A DNA stretch of 64,000 bases, taken from positions 12,406,027 to 12,470,026 of the forward strand of contig NC_087068.1 in the NCBI RefSeq assembly GCF_963678635.1. Reading direction: 5' to 3'. The notes beneath the pieces are model-generated. The model ran no database searches. It worked only from the letters and a program-made list of their open reading frames with translations, and was not told the DNA's origin. The DNA comes from Symsagittifera roscoffensis (lineage: Eukaryota; Xenacoelomorpha; Acoela; Convolutidae). Positions within the stretch are counted from its first letter, which is position 1. The number at the start of each line of letters is the position of its first letter. The position numbers and the translations under genes were made by a program. Positions 9,026 through 19,891 of the stretch are shown one piece after another.

Positions 9026-10291
9026 TTTGGACTGAACAAAGTCGAAAAATTATGTAATTGTGAGTCAAATGCGTTTCTGAGTGTTATTAAACCACTTCGA
9101 ATTTTGATTGTGCTCTAAGCAAAGTCTGGATAGGAATTAAGTCTGCGGGTTTCTGTTTTGTTTTCACTTAAACCCCAGCGGGATTCCTGTCTTGGAATTC
9201 ATTGTAAACAATTGCTTTCACGTGATTTTTGATTTAATTGGGCGGAAATTGTGCCCAACAACACGTGACAAAGTTGAAATACTGCGCCCTCAACCATTTC
9301 GGGTCATTTTAATGGGTTTTAAGTGGGGTTTCTCTTAAAAGTTTTCTTTATTTAATCTTTTCTATAAATGCTTCCAGGGTACGTTTTGATGTTTGAACTG
9401 AGTGTTAGGTAATAACCATTAATTCGTTTTGGAGGCTGAAGTTTGTTCAGAAGTTGAATACTTTTAGCTCCAACGACATATGTCGACATAACGTGCATGT
9501 CACTAAGCGACATTATTTCGCCGATGTTATCTTTCGAAACATAATTTCGTTTTATATCAAAGAATACTGAATTTGAATTGTATTTTTATTGGTAACAGGG
9601 ACTGAAATGTTTATTTTTTTCACAATTAAAGTACTCAAGATCGAAATATAAGAATTGAGCTTAAAACGAGGGAAAAGTCCAAGCTATGCGATAATTGACC
9701 CCAACTTAGGTTTTTTCTTCTGTCCTATTTTTAAAAATAATTCTTGTTTCCGTCTGAAAACTCGCTTGGTGAAAAAGAGTTTGAGCGTTTCCCGCAAAAT
9801 TAGGTATTTCAAGCAAATTTCCCAAAGGATTGAGTGTAGAGTCATAAAAAGCCGTTTCAGCAATGATGCGCATTTTGAGTCGCGGAAATTGGCCGAAGAT
9901 CTGTTTATTATTTAATTAACTGACCGCGGGAGAGTAAATCAGGAATTTTCTAAGATTTATTCTTTTAAAAATTGGCTTCAACTAGAATCGCGCTTATCAA
10001 GTTATATCATTGAATTAATTTACCAAATCTAAGTGTTGATATCGAAAAAAAAAACACCTGGAATATTCAACTTAATTTGAAAAAGTTTTCTAATTACACT
10101 AACCATCAGCGTAGTGTATTAGTAAGAACCTATCTTTTTTTCTAACCTAACTCGCAAATAAAATTGTTCCTTGAAAGTGGAAAGTGTTCACTTATTTTGT
10201 GACTTTTTTTGCTATAATCACGATCTAGCATCGTAAGTTTCGTAGGATCTGTTCTCTGCTTTATTCATGGCTAGTGCTTGTGATGTATTAA
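9026..10291. other. Intergenic stretch, nothing supported
   Basis: AT-rich DNA upstream of the clusterin-like gene. I see no TATA box at a convincing distance from 9025, and no exon with good borders. The 86-codon ORF at 9655-9915 has no motif and no splice context. Confidence 0.3.
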
Positions 10292-10362
10292 GCTTGCGTG
10301 GCTGAATGGTTAGTGCGTGAAAGTCATTATCACTAGGTCGCAGAATGAATCCGAGACGAAGC
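10292..10362 (+). pseudogene. Degenerate tRNA-like sequence (SINE head or tRNA relic)
   Basis: It has an A-box-like TGGCTGAATGG, 71 nt overall length, a weak B box AGAATGAATCC and a four-pair outer stem (GCTT with AAGC). Other stems are broken. The tandem duplicate at about 12980 keeps a better B box (AGATCGAATCC) but has lost the A box. It is unrelated to the alanine array. Confidence 0.35.
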
Positions 10363-11340
10363 TGAATTTTACTAATTCGAGGCGTATTTCTCTTTTTTAT
10401 TGCACTTTATAGAGCTGCTTTTTGTCGTGTTCTCGCTATTGCGTTAAACTTTCAAATTGCGTTAAGCTTCGCCTGTGTGTCAAACTTGCAAATTTCATTG
10501 TTTGTTTTGCAAATTCCGTCATTTGTAAGTAAGTGACTATACGATTACGAAGGGAGTTGGAATCGAGTTCTAGAATTGTTCTCGGACAAAATATTGTCAT
10601 CAGAATGATTTAGAATATACTAGTTTATGCCTTATTTTTGAAACCCAGTTTTTTTAGTTTTCACCAACTAGCTGCGAATCATTTTTCTGTCATGTTTTGA
10701 ATTTTTTTTCTGCTTAACTCTCTTGTGAATGCTTAACTCTATATTTCCATGTTTTTGTTCCGATCATTGAATTTGTATTCGGGTGTGTTTTAGTTTTTTT
10801 CTTATTGTTTCCCACGCAAAATCAGCTACCACAAATAATCATCGAACAGGGTTGAGTGATATATCATATTAAAGCTTTTTCAGTCGCGATTCGAACGACA
10901 TCAAAAAAGTTCCCGTGTTGAGAAAAACCGGTTTGAAGTTTTTGATTTGTCTTTAAATTTTGAGCGAGTGAGCAGGCTTACATAAGATTATCTATGCTTA
11001 ATTTAAGCCTTGAGAATTTAGTTTTACTCTAATGAATTCAGTTTTGGGAGTTTTTAGCTTCATCTTAGGAATCAAAAATTTTGAAAAAAAAATAAATAAA
11101 AAAATTTTAACTTTGTTTTTTTTTCTTGTTATTTGTCTTCAAAAATTGTTTTCCTTTTTGCATATTTTACATGACTGACGAAAATGTCCAAGCTCTATTT
11201 TTTCGCTCATATTTCTTTATCACAAAAAGCCAAAAAACGACACTAATTGGAAAAATAATTTTGTTGTAATTTTTTAAGACTGGTCGGAACATTCTGTGCT
11301 ACTTGCACAGTAACCTGGTATCTTTGTTTCAGATTTTGAA
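10338..11340 (+). repeat. Left copy of a tandem segmental duplication upstream of paralogue 1
   Basis: Shares ordered blocks with 12978-13600: GAATCCGAGACG, TTTTACTAATTCGAG, TTTTTTATTGCACTTT, AGCTTCGCCT, ACCGGTTTGAA, and finally TCGGAACATTCTGTGCTACT just before the first coding exon. The two zinc-finger paralogues therefore arose with their 5' flanks as one duplicated segment. The shared block just before the acceptor may be a non-coding first exon. Confidence 0.55.
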
Positions 11341-12680
11341 ATGTCTGAATTAGTTTCAATCGCACTGACGTGCACTGAATCTCTGCTGGGCAGCTTCCAA
11401 TTGCAGGAGAATCTTCAGTTGTTTCTCATGGAATCTGATCCCTGTCAACTCTCTGTGGGATCCCTCAAGTTGCAATGCATCTCTGACTCAAAAGGACTGA
11501 CGGGATTACCTGTTGAGACGATGTCACACATCAATCAAGTTGTGAAACGAAAGTTGCCGCTAAATGGTAGCATTGACAAAATTACGAAAGTAGGTTTAAG
11601 TATCTTGCGATGCTAGTTTTGCTTACCTCTTGAACCAGCTGTGCATCGGTTTGTTAAATGTTGTACGAACCGTTTGGTTTGTTTTGCTAATCGGTTTAGT
11701 TTTTCCTCAAAATCAAATTTTTTGCCGCATTTTCCTCTTTTTTTATGAATGTATTCTTTGAATTTTGATGAATGTATTCTTTGTAATTTTGCGTTTGACG
11801 CGACTGCATTGATAAACTCAGAACCATTATCACCCGTGCTAATCGCGAAAGTGGGTTTTAATTTATAGATTTTTGGAGTACAAAAGTTTGCCTATTTATC
11901 CAGTTTCCTCAACTTGGGTTTATTTTTTATCAAAACAGTGTTAATTAAGAATTGTTCTTGAAATTCAAAGAGCTTTGAGGCCATCCATTTTTTTTTGCTT
12001 TGAAATAAGTAAATAAAGCTTAAATTATTTTCCTTGCGTTCTTTGATACTTTTTCAACTCTCTGTTCATTATATTTTAAGTTGAAAATTAATCGTAAGAG
12101 AGTTGAATTTTTTTATTTGCAAAAAAGCTGAAGATAGATGGTAGGGATGATCGATACATTGAAAATAGCGATCCATTGAATTGACTTTCGAGAATTTAAA
12201 TTTTCGAAGATTTTAGTAATTAAATGGTTTTTTGAAAAGAATTGAATTTAATAGGTAAAAGCTTTTCAAATTGTTGATTTGCAACTTTTCTGATGCGCAT
12301 TGCTGCAAGAATCATCTCACATCAATTCTTTCGTCAGCGTGAATACTTTCCAGGCATCAAAGTTTTCGCCGCCAATAAGGGTCCAATCTATAAAGGCCGA
12401 AGATGGATCTGTGAATCACAAAGCAGTAGGTGGATCTGTGAAGCCGGAGTTCGGTCGAATGCCAAATGGATCTCTCATATGTCCTATTTGTTCACAGTTC
12501 TTCAAATAGCTCAACACTGCTAAGCGACACTTCGACTCTTTGCACTCTGGCAAAGTGATCACGTGTGAGATATGCGGCATGCAAGTGTCTCGCAAGGACA
12601 AGTTGAAACTTCACCTCTTGCGCAAACACGATTTGGAGTCCGAAAAAGCAAAAATACTTTGCGACAAAGCTTTTCAATGA
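11341..12680 (+). pseudogene. Zinc-finger paralogue 1, two exons, nonsense codon in the first finger
   Basis: Exon 1 follows TTTGTTTCAG at 11332; the ATG at 11341 opens 83 codons to AAA/GTAGGT at 11589. It holds the shared N-terminal block (LFLMESDP then SVGSLKL). Exon 2 follows ACTTTCCAG at 12353 in phase 0, runs through VKPEFGRMPNGSLICPICS and meets TAG at 12507-12509. After the stop the same frame continues with the rest of finger 1 and a second finger (CEICGMQ, HLLRKH) to TGA at 12678-12680. Paralogue 2 has CAA (Gln) at the position of TAG, so a single C-to-T change explains it. The gene is either a recent pseudogene, a read-through case, or a truncating allele. Its function is unknown; the finger architecture suggests nucleic-acid binding. 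Confidence 0.65.
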
Positions 12681-13745
12681 TGATCATAATGATCTTATTT
12701 CGATTTGGTGAAAACTTTTAAAGGAAAAATCAAACTTCTTGCAGAAACCAGAATTTGTCCTCGCAACTCCATAAAGGGGCATTTGAATCAATTTGTGAAT
12801 TAAAGGGACACGTAGTTAGTGAACGCAAATTCAAACTATAGTGAAGATTTAACTGTATTTATTTTATTAAGGAATAGATTATTTGTTTTTGTATACGAGT
12901 CTCTTGCAATTTATACATTGGCCATTATTTTTCGTTGATTTATAGTTATTATGTCAACTTGTTCTTAATCTTCTACGTAAATCGCAGATCGAATCCGAGA
13001 CGCAGCTACATTTTTACTAATTCGAGCCTTATTTACTTTTTTTATTGCACTTTTTTGAGCTGCTTTGTGTTGAGTTCTCGCCAATGATTGCAAAGCGAAG
13101 CTTCGCCTCTGTGTAAAATCCTTTCACGCGTGGTTCTGCCGACATTTAAAAAATTCCAAACTTTTTCCCAGTATAGAAAAATACCGGTTTGAAATTTTTG
13201 ATGTTTCGTTGAATTTGGATCGAATAAAGCGAGCGAGCATGCTTATTAATGTAATTAGTTTTATGTAATTAGTTTTTGAAGTGTATTTAGTTTTTGAAAT
13301 TTTAATAACGCAATTTTGAGAACCAAAAACTCAAAACATCTCTGCAAAAAAAACGGAAAAAAGATTTGTTGTTTTTGTTTTTCTAGTCTTTTTTATTCAA
13401 AAACCGGTGTCCAGTTTGCCTGTTTTGCCATGACTGTCGAATATGCCTAAGTTGTAGTTTTTTTATCATTTCTTTTATCACATCACGCTGAAAAACAACA
13501 CTAGTTTGAAAGAAAAAAACTTTGTTTATTTTGTAAGACTATGGTCGGAACATTCTGTGCTACTTGCACTGTAACCGGCTGTCTTTGTTAGATCTCGAAA
13601 ATTTTTTGAAACATTATAAAAACATTAAAATTCGCAAAACATAAAACTTTTTAAAACATTTCAACCCTCAAACTAAAAATTTTTGTTTAGGCATAACTAT
13701 TTTTTGATGCATTAGAATAGAATCGATATGATGTTTTATTTTCAG
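12681..13745. other. Intergenic: 3' flank of paralogue 1 and duplicated 5' flank of paralogue 2
   Basis: The left part is unique AT-rich DNA. From about 12978 it is the second copy of the duplicated flank, including AGCGAAGCTTCGCCTCTGTG at about 13096, a short palindromic motif seen in altered form near 1557, 10465 and 15880. There is no coding signal. Confidence 0.4.
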
Positions 13746-13753
13746 AGCCCCAA

Positions 13754-16565
13754 ATGACCGAGTCATTTTTTGTGCAACTAACGTGTGATCATGCGTTGTT
13801 CACTAAAAAGCTTATTTATGATGACTTGCATCTTTTTCTGGTGGAGACGGATCCTCATCATCAGTCTGTCGGCTCTGTCAAGTTGAAGTTGATGGATGAC
13901 CCAAAATTCAATTCGAAATCAGCTGTGAATTTTTCAGCACTAGTAAAGAACAGTCAAGCTGCGAAACGAAAACCTGTTTCAAACTCGGATAAAACGAGTG
14001 GTTTAAAGGTTTGTTTTGTTTTCGAATTCTTTCTCAAATTCAAAACTGAGCTCCAGTGGGGGAAGGCATTGTGAACAAGGATAGCTTGTTGCTGTGCAAG
14101 TAGCACATAATTTTCCAAATGTATTCATTTAAAAAAACGTTTTTTCTAAATTTTACAGAAAATTTAGTTGTCAAGGAAGCCCTAAATTATACATCCAAAA
14201 CTAGTTTTCTTTATAGTAAAATTAAGATTTTTTAGCCTAAAATTCTAAATAAAAGTAAATTATCATATAACGATCGTTACTAGATCGCATTACTCGCTCG
14301 AAAATGAACTAAAATTTTTAGTTTTCGATACTGGGAGAATTTTTTGAAAATTTTTCGAATCAAGTTTTTCGAATCACGACTGAAAGGGCTTTAATTTGGT
14401 GTATCACTCGACCCATTCCGATGATTATTTGTGTTACGTAATTTTGCCTGGAAAACAGAATAAAACTTAAATTCACCCGAATACAAATTTCCTCCCCATT
14501 TTCAATGGTCGGAACAAAAACAAGCCAAAAAATTTAAGAAAAAATAGGATTTTTTTCTGACCTCCACGGCCTACTATGTAGTTTCGCCTAAATTGTGCTG
14601 ATTTAAAGTAACCAGAAAAAACTAACAAAATTGAAAATTTCATACGCTTTTGTCTCATTTGGGTTAAAATTAGACAAAAATGATGGAACCAAACGTTGTT
14701 TAAATTTTCCCAGAATTAATATTGCGCAAAAAAGCAGCCGGCAAGTTTGAGACCCGCTGGAATTTAGTTTTCTCAGAACTGAAACACGACAAAGCAAAAC
14801 TGAATTTCACACAATAGAAGGTAGACAGTAAAACACGTGGTATATGTTAAGTTTGCTTAGCTTTTCTTGGATAACGAAAACCTGACTATTGTCATGATGG
14901 AGGACTGAATGATGGAAAAACTTCAATCAATCAAAATCGTTAAAGTCGTTATTCGGCAGAAAATGGATATTAGCAGTACAGCCAAGCTTTGCTGTATAAT
15001 TTGTACATCTATCGAATAAATTAATTGTTTTGTTTTTCAATTATTTTAAAATTGGCATCCTTCAAGTATTAAGTGTCAACTCATCGAATTAAAAGCTAGT
15101 TCTTTGGTAGTAATCTGTTTAGCTTTGGAGTAATTGTGCTACCATTTTGTAACATTATGAAGTGTTTCCTTTTCCAGAGCTTCTTTCATGATCTCACTCA
15201 AAGTTTCATTGGGTGAAAGATTCGCGGAGCTAGGCGGCCATTGCACGACTTAAAGATTTTTTCTGGGACATTCGGACTTTCGTGAATTTGGAGGTATGCT
15301 GATGCGCACGCCATCCTGCTGAAGCAGGACGCAAGTAATATTATGTTTTTTGCTGTACGCAAGTTACATTGTTGTTATTTATAGTGTTTTGATTTACTTT
15401 ATATTGCGTATTTCGACGTGCAAAAACACTTTGTATGTGCGTGTATGTGAGTTTTGAGGGTCAGGGGACTTAATAACTTTTTATTAGTCTAAATTTTTTG
15501 AGTTTTTTACTTATTCATTTTCCTTTTTTTCGGCTTAATGGGTTTCCGGCTGTACTATATTGACTAAGTGGACTCATATTGTTTGATATGACGAGCACAT
15601 GAAGTTTTGCGTGTGTTTGTTTTGAGGGTGAGGGGGACTAGTTAATAAGTCTAAAGTCTTAATAAGTCAAGTCTTTTTATAAGTCTTAAGTCATGTCTTA
15701 AGAGTTTTCTTACTTTTTACCTGGATTTATCAGCTTAATAGTAACTTTTTGGCTTTTTTATTGCTTGCTATTCGTTTCAAAACTAGCCTTATTCATTTTG
15801 ATAGATCTAGTTTTTCGACGTTTTGGAATTCATTACCGAAATAGTGGCTCTCTTGTTTTGTTTCGCAAGTGGCGCGGAGCTTAGCTTCGCCTGTGTTGAA
15901 AAATAGCAATAACACCATTACCTAACCCAGAGTTTCCCTTTTCAAAGATTTTACCAAAGGTCTGCATATAGAGACCTACGGGCTATTGAAAATGAGCTTT
16001 AGACTCTCATTTTTAAACCCTTTGACTCCTACAGTATTTTACTATATTTGCCTGGTTCGTTGTAACTTTTAAGCGTTCCATAGTTTATCTGATTGACTTC
16101 ATGTCCAGGTTAAATTTTTGGAAAAAATTAATTTTGCGAAGAAAAATTGTATTCAAAGTTTCGTTTAACGGGAATCGTGAAAAAATTTAGATGTAAAATC
16201 TTTGTTTCCTCAGCTATTTAAGAAAAACAAGCGAGTTTTAATCATTTACTGTTGTTTTTTAGGTAACAAAGCTTTCAACTATTAACAATGTTACAAAGAG
16301 CTGTCTAACTGCGGGTTCGGTTAACCCGGAGTTTGGCCGAATGCCCGATGGACGAATCATTTGTCCCCTTTGTTCAGGCTTTTTCGACCAATTGGGTAGT
16401 GCTAAACGTCATTTTCAGACTGTTCACGCCAGAAGAGAAATGGAATGCGAAGTTTGTCGACAAAAATTTACCAGAAAAGATAATTTGAAGGTTCATTTGA
16501 TGAAAAAGCACGAATTGGAGAAAGATTCAGCTCAGATGTTGGCGGACAAAGCGGCTACTAAGTGA
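13754..16565 (+). CDS. Zinc-finger paralogue 2, two coding exons, intact
   Basis: The acceptor TTTTATTTTCAG ends at 13745 and the ATG is at 13754. Exon 1 runs to 14008 (AAG/GTTTGT, phase 0) with the family block LFLVETDP, HHQSVGSVKLK and a basic tail (AAKRKP). Exon 2 runs 16263-16565 after TGTTTTTTAG. It encodes VNPEFGRMPDGRIICPLCS, finger 1 (C-PL-C, 12 residues, H-FQTV-H) and finger 2 (C-EV-C, RKDNLKV, H-LMKK-H), ending ELEKDSAQMLADKAATK. This is the only complete member of the trio. It is probably a small nuclear DNA-binding protein of about 185 residues. The N-terminal block is unknown to me. The 2.25-kb intron contains the inverted dispersed repeat near 14360. Confidence 0.7.
14360..14500 (-). 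repeat. Inverted copy of the repeat at about 10755-10890
   Basis: The reverse complement of this stretch shares GAATTTGTATTCGGGTG, ACAAATAATCATCG, GAGTGATA and TTTCAGTCG with 10755-10890, in the same order. It is a dispersed repeat, diverged by small indels, lying in the intron of paralogue 2. Confidence 0.55.
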
Positions 16566-17330
16566 CAAGCATTAATGACTTTTTCCAACCCTGACTAGAT
16601 GTTTGACTTTCATCAGTGTTAATGTGCATTGAATAGTACTCCCAGAATCATGATAATCATGAAATAGGTTTCGACAACTCATGATTATTATTTCGAATAC
16701 TAGTTTTTAATGTAAAGAAGATTTTGTTTTGTAAACTCAGTCGACCCAGTTCAAAAGTAACAACCTGAAACAATTTTTATAAACGTTTTTAAATTTTTTG
16801 TTTCTTTGTAAGCAGAATGGATTTATACGGGAAATTTTGGTAGCAGAGGCATTGCCATTCTCCGTTAAAGAAAGCCCTCTTTTTTACCAACTAAACCATT
16901 CCTGGTTCCCTTCTCTACTACGTGTATTACGGTTACCCAGCGACATTAAGATCATTTTAAGCTCTTCTTGTTGCAAGATGATGTACAAAAGCGTATACCA
17001 TTTTTTTAACATTTCGCCAAAATTCTGGACCGACCCGCCGCTGATTTTATGTATGAATGAATTTCAATATCTTCTTAAGGTGTAGATTGTGATTGACAAG
17101 TATATGTGAATCTGATTTATCAGCTATATTTACGGATTCGTATTTTCTGCGTGTCTTCTAGAAAAACGGATACCCGAAGTCCATTTCTAATTTCTGAACT
17201 CTGGCGACAATCAATACTTTTCGACTTAAAATTGACGCTCTGAATTTTTTGGTAAAATACGAAACCGCCAAAAACAGAATTAGTTTCTCCACTGATTTTT
17301 GTAAACTCAGTCGACCAAGTTCTGTTTACC
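16566..17330. other. Intergenic, nothing supported
   Basis: AT-rich 3' flank of paralogue 2. TTTTGTAAACTCAGTCGACC occurs at about 16729 and again at about 17296, a short direct repeat. The 95-codon ORF at 16798-17085 has no motif and no splice context. Confidence 0.3.
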
Positions 17331-17403
17331 CCTGAATCCCAGTACTTTTTTTGTAACTGGCTACCAAACAAGTTTGGCACTCTCATTAATTTTGGGTTGG
17401 ATA
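17331..17403 (+). repeat. Left copy of a 75-bp direct repeat flanking element c
   Basis: Matches 17786-17863 block by block: CCCCTGAATYCCAGTAC, TTTTTTTGTAACTGG, CAACAAGTATGGCACTCTCA (one-base differences here) and TTTTGGGTTGGAT. It ends about 30 bp before the element. Confidence 0.6.
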
Positions 17404-17432
17404 TGAATAAAACCATTAATATGAATAAAACC

Positions 17433-17796
17433 AGTAGGGGCGGATCCAAAATTTTCTCGACGGGGGGGGGGGGGGGGCTGATTTTCTCGATGGGGAGCAG
17501 ATTTGCAATAAAGACCCCCATGTTACCAATTATTTGCGCCGCACGCAAATTAAAAAAAAAACAGGCAAAAAAAACACGTTTTAGGCTCTTTTGGGAAAAT
17601 TTTTACCAAAAAATCGAGTTTTTTCGGCGCGCGCTCCCCTTCAAAGTTAGTATATATTGGCGTTTTTATAAAAAATTTTGTCAAACAAAATTGGATGTGC
17701 TAACAAAGTACCAAATGGGGGACTCTTTGGGTAGCAGTGGGTTGAATCCTTGAGAGGGGGCGCTCGACCCCGCCCCCGAAATCTGCCCCTGAATTC
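17433..17796 (+). mobile_element. G-tract element copy c, most complete copy (MITE-like)
   Basis: Starts AGGGGCGGATCCAAAATTTTC and ends CCCCGAAATCTGCCCCTGAA, imperfect terminal inverted repeats sharing CAGGGGCRGAT. Inside are a G tract (about 17462-17477), CGGCGCGCGCTCCCC, a TTTGGGTAGCAGTGGGTTGAA block as in copy a, and A/T runs. It is about 360 bp with no ORF of transposase type, so it is a non-autonomous DNA element by structure. No clean target-site duplication is visible. Confidence 0.65.
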
Positions 17797-17863
17797 CAGT
17801 ACTTTTTTTGTAACTGGGGACCCAACAAGTATGGCACTCTCAGTACTTTTGGGTTGGATTTTC
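17786..17863 (+). repeat. Right copy of the 75-bp direct repeat flanking element c
   Basis: Partner of 17331-17403, starting inside the element's right end (CCCCTGAATTCC) and ending TTTTGGGTTGGATTTTC, about 40 bp before the acceptor of paralogue 3. Confidence 0.6.
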
Positions 17864-17903
17864 TGCAGATTTCGTCTCCGGCTAAGTTGTCGACTGTTTT
17901 CAG

Positions 17904-18206
17904 GTGTCTAAAATGAACCGAGACTTATTTCAAGTGTCTCTGAATTGTGATGCATCCTTGCTCAAGAAATTTGAAGCCGGACAAGTTATTCAATTATTCC
18001 TGGTCGACAAGTATCCTCTTAGTGAACCATGCAGAGGCTCAGTAGTGTTGAAGATAATGTCTGATCAAGTACTGACAAGAACAAATCATCTTGGTTCCAA
18101 ATCAGCCAATCAGATGCCTTCTAAATCAACCAATCAGAAAAGGACATTGAAACGAAGTAAAACTGACGGGAATGATTCAAATAGGCCACTTGACCTCTCT
18201 CTTAAG
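17904..18206 (+). CDS. Zinc-finger-family paralogue 3, first coding exon only
   Basis: The acceptor CGACTGTTTTCAG ends at 17903 and the ATG is at 17913 (the frame is open from 17904). The exon ends at CTTAAG/GTCAGT in phase 0, the same exit phase as paralogues 1 and 2. It carries the family block LFLVDKYP then GSVVLKIMSDQ, followed by a Ser/Lys/Asn-rich linker (TNQKRTLKRSK). No zinc-finger exon is found in the next 3.5 kb. The gene may end in another way, for example through a short open stretch after ATCATATTGCAG at about 19401, or be a truncated duplicate. Confidence 0.55.
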
Positions 18207-18849
18207 GTCAGTTTTGCTTTCCAATTTAACTACAAAGTTTTTTCTCTCGAGATGAAGTCTGCAATCACTAAAAGCATGTTTTCAAACAGAATTATCTTAG
18301 ATCGCTACCTGGATTAAAGGAAGTGTAAATCATCTTCAGTTGAGTGAAAATTAAAGAGGAGTGGATTTACATTAAATTATTGACAGTTTCCAAACATCGT
18401 GCGTCCCGTTCGGAGTTTCATTTAGATCTGTCGGTTCACGCTTAATCTCTTGTGCATTGAATATGAATGTAAGTAAAAATATTAGCAAGCATATTCCATA
18501 GACCAATAGTAAACTGTTCTCTGTCAGACCGCTTTCATATCGAATCGCATAAAGTTATTCTCCTACTAAAAACGTTTTTACCCAGTATGTTGTTAGTTTA
18601 CTTATGTTGTTAGTTTACTAAGCGTTCATTGCTGGTTGAATGCTTAGTAATTTTATCCTAAGTTATAAGTCTCACCTTAAATCGTCAAATTGTCTTGACA
18701 AAAAGTAGAGTAGAAACAATAGTTAGAGAAGGTATGAATTAATTAGTTGGTTAAATACAAAGCACTGGGTAATTAGATTATATAAACGAATCGAACAGCT
18801 TAAAGAAATATTCCTATGAGGGGAGGTTGAGTTAATCTTATTTTGTTCA
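18207..18849. other. Intron or intergenic, nothing supported
   Basis: AT-rich and without motifs, apart from a short duplicated TTATGTTGTTAGTTTACT at about 18590-18620. No finger exon of paralogue 3 is found on the plus strand. Confidence 0.3.
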
Positions 18850-18989
18850 TCAATATTTTATCTTCTTAGTAAGGTCGATGACTGAGTAGTATTTCTTGGG
18901 TTGCCCTTGATTTTGTCCAATGGGCACTTCTGGTTTGGTTGTCAGTTTCGTCTTGCCGTAGTCCTTTGGGTACTTGTAGTCCAGACTTC
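18850..18989 (-). CDS. Small exon-like ORF, unknown
   Basis: On the minus strand, after CACCTGAG, the frame encodes SLDYKYPKDYGKTKLTTKP and PEVPIGQNQGQPKKYYSVID, ending LTKKIKY before TGA. The composition (Tyr, Lys, Pro, Gly) looks protein-like and differs from its AT-rich surroundings. It could be the last exon of a minus-strand gene or a remnant of an older element. No family is recognised. Confidence 0.35.
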
Positions 18990-19891
18990 CTCAGGTGTGG
19001 TTATCTCGAGTATCTCGATTTATAATTTTATCGAACTTGAAATGAGAATTTATTCTCTATTTTATTTGTGAAAAAAGACTAGTTTAATTTTACTGTAAAG
19101 GCAGAAAAGAAAAATTATTTATTTTTTGAAAAGGTCTAACTGAAGATATCTAACTTGCTGCTTACTGAGCAAAATGAAACACTGAAGATTTCAGGCCAGT
19201 CCTTTTGCTCGTAAGCATAAACCAGCGGCTGATTCAATCTTTAATTATTCAGGTTTCACCTGCTCCTTTGTTCTCCCTTTCTTATAAGGGAATTTTCAAC
19301 TCAAATATCTTTAACTAATTAGTCCCCTTTGATAAAAACCGCAGCCTTCAGTTTGTCTGATTAAAATTTCATATTACTCTCTCTGATGAATCATATTGCA
19401 GGTGCATCTCTGCTTAATCAAAGCAAGGAGAATTTCAGTGCAGCCGGCAAGACTGCTAAATATTTATCCAGTTTGTTTCAAGTTAAGTTAAAAGGGACGT
19501 ATTAATAATCGCCGCCCTTTTAAAATATTGAGCATGAAAAAATGAGAAAAATTGGACAAGTATTTAAAAAGGAGTGGATTTTCAAAACAAGATTTTATAG
19601 TCCTAATAAGAGTAAATCAGTCAATATCTGATTTAGTGAAAAGAGGCTTTAATTTAAATGGCACGCTCCAATTTAGAATTGGGTCGTTAAATAAACAACT
19701 AAGACAATGGTCTTTTGTCTGTGTAGTATTTCTCAATACTACAACTCACCCCTTTTTTTTAGAAAATTAAGCTGTTCGATTCTTACAGTTACCATGGTGA
19801 AAATTTAAACACTTTAATGGTTAAATACTATAGTTATAAAATTTAAAAAGAACATCAAATGAAAAAGTTATTAAGATAGGTTAGGTTTTAT
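18990..19891. other. Intergenic, nothing supported
   Basis: AT-rich. An acceptor-like ATCATATTGCAG lies at about 19390-19401, followed by a short open frame on the plus strand. The evidence is not strong enough for an exon call. Confidence 0.25.

Noticed and set aside
9655-9915. 86-codon plus-strand ORF
   Set aside because: No homology pattern, no splice signals and composition equal to the surrounding AT-rich DNA.
14473-14797. Minus-strand ORFs in the paralogue 2 intron
   Set aside because: They overlap an inverted dispersed repeat and have no recognised motif.
16798-17085. 95-codon plus-strand ORF
   Set aside because: No ATG context, motif, splice site or paralogue; it is in the 3' flank of paralogue 2.
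17120-17753. Overlapping ORFs across the G-tract element
   Set aside because: They run through a homopolymer and a non-coding mobile element; composition is that of translated repeats.
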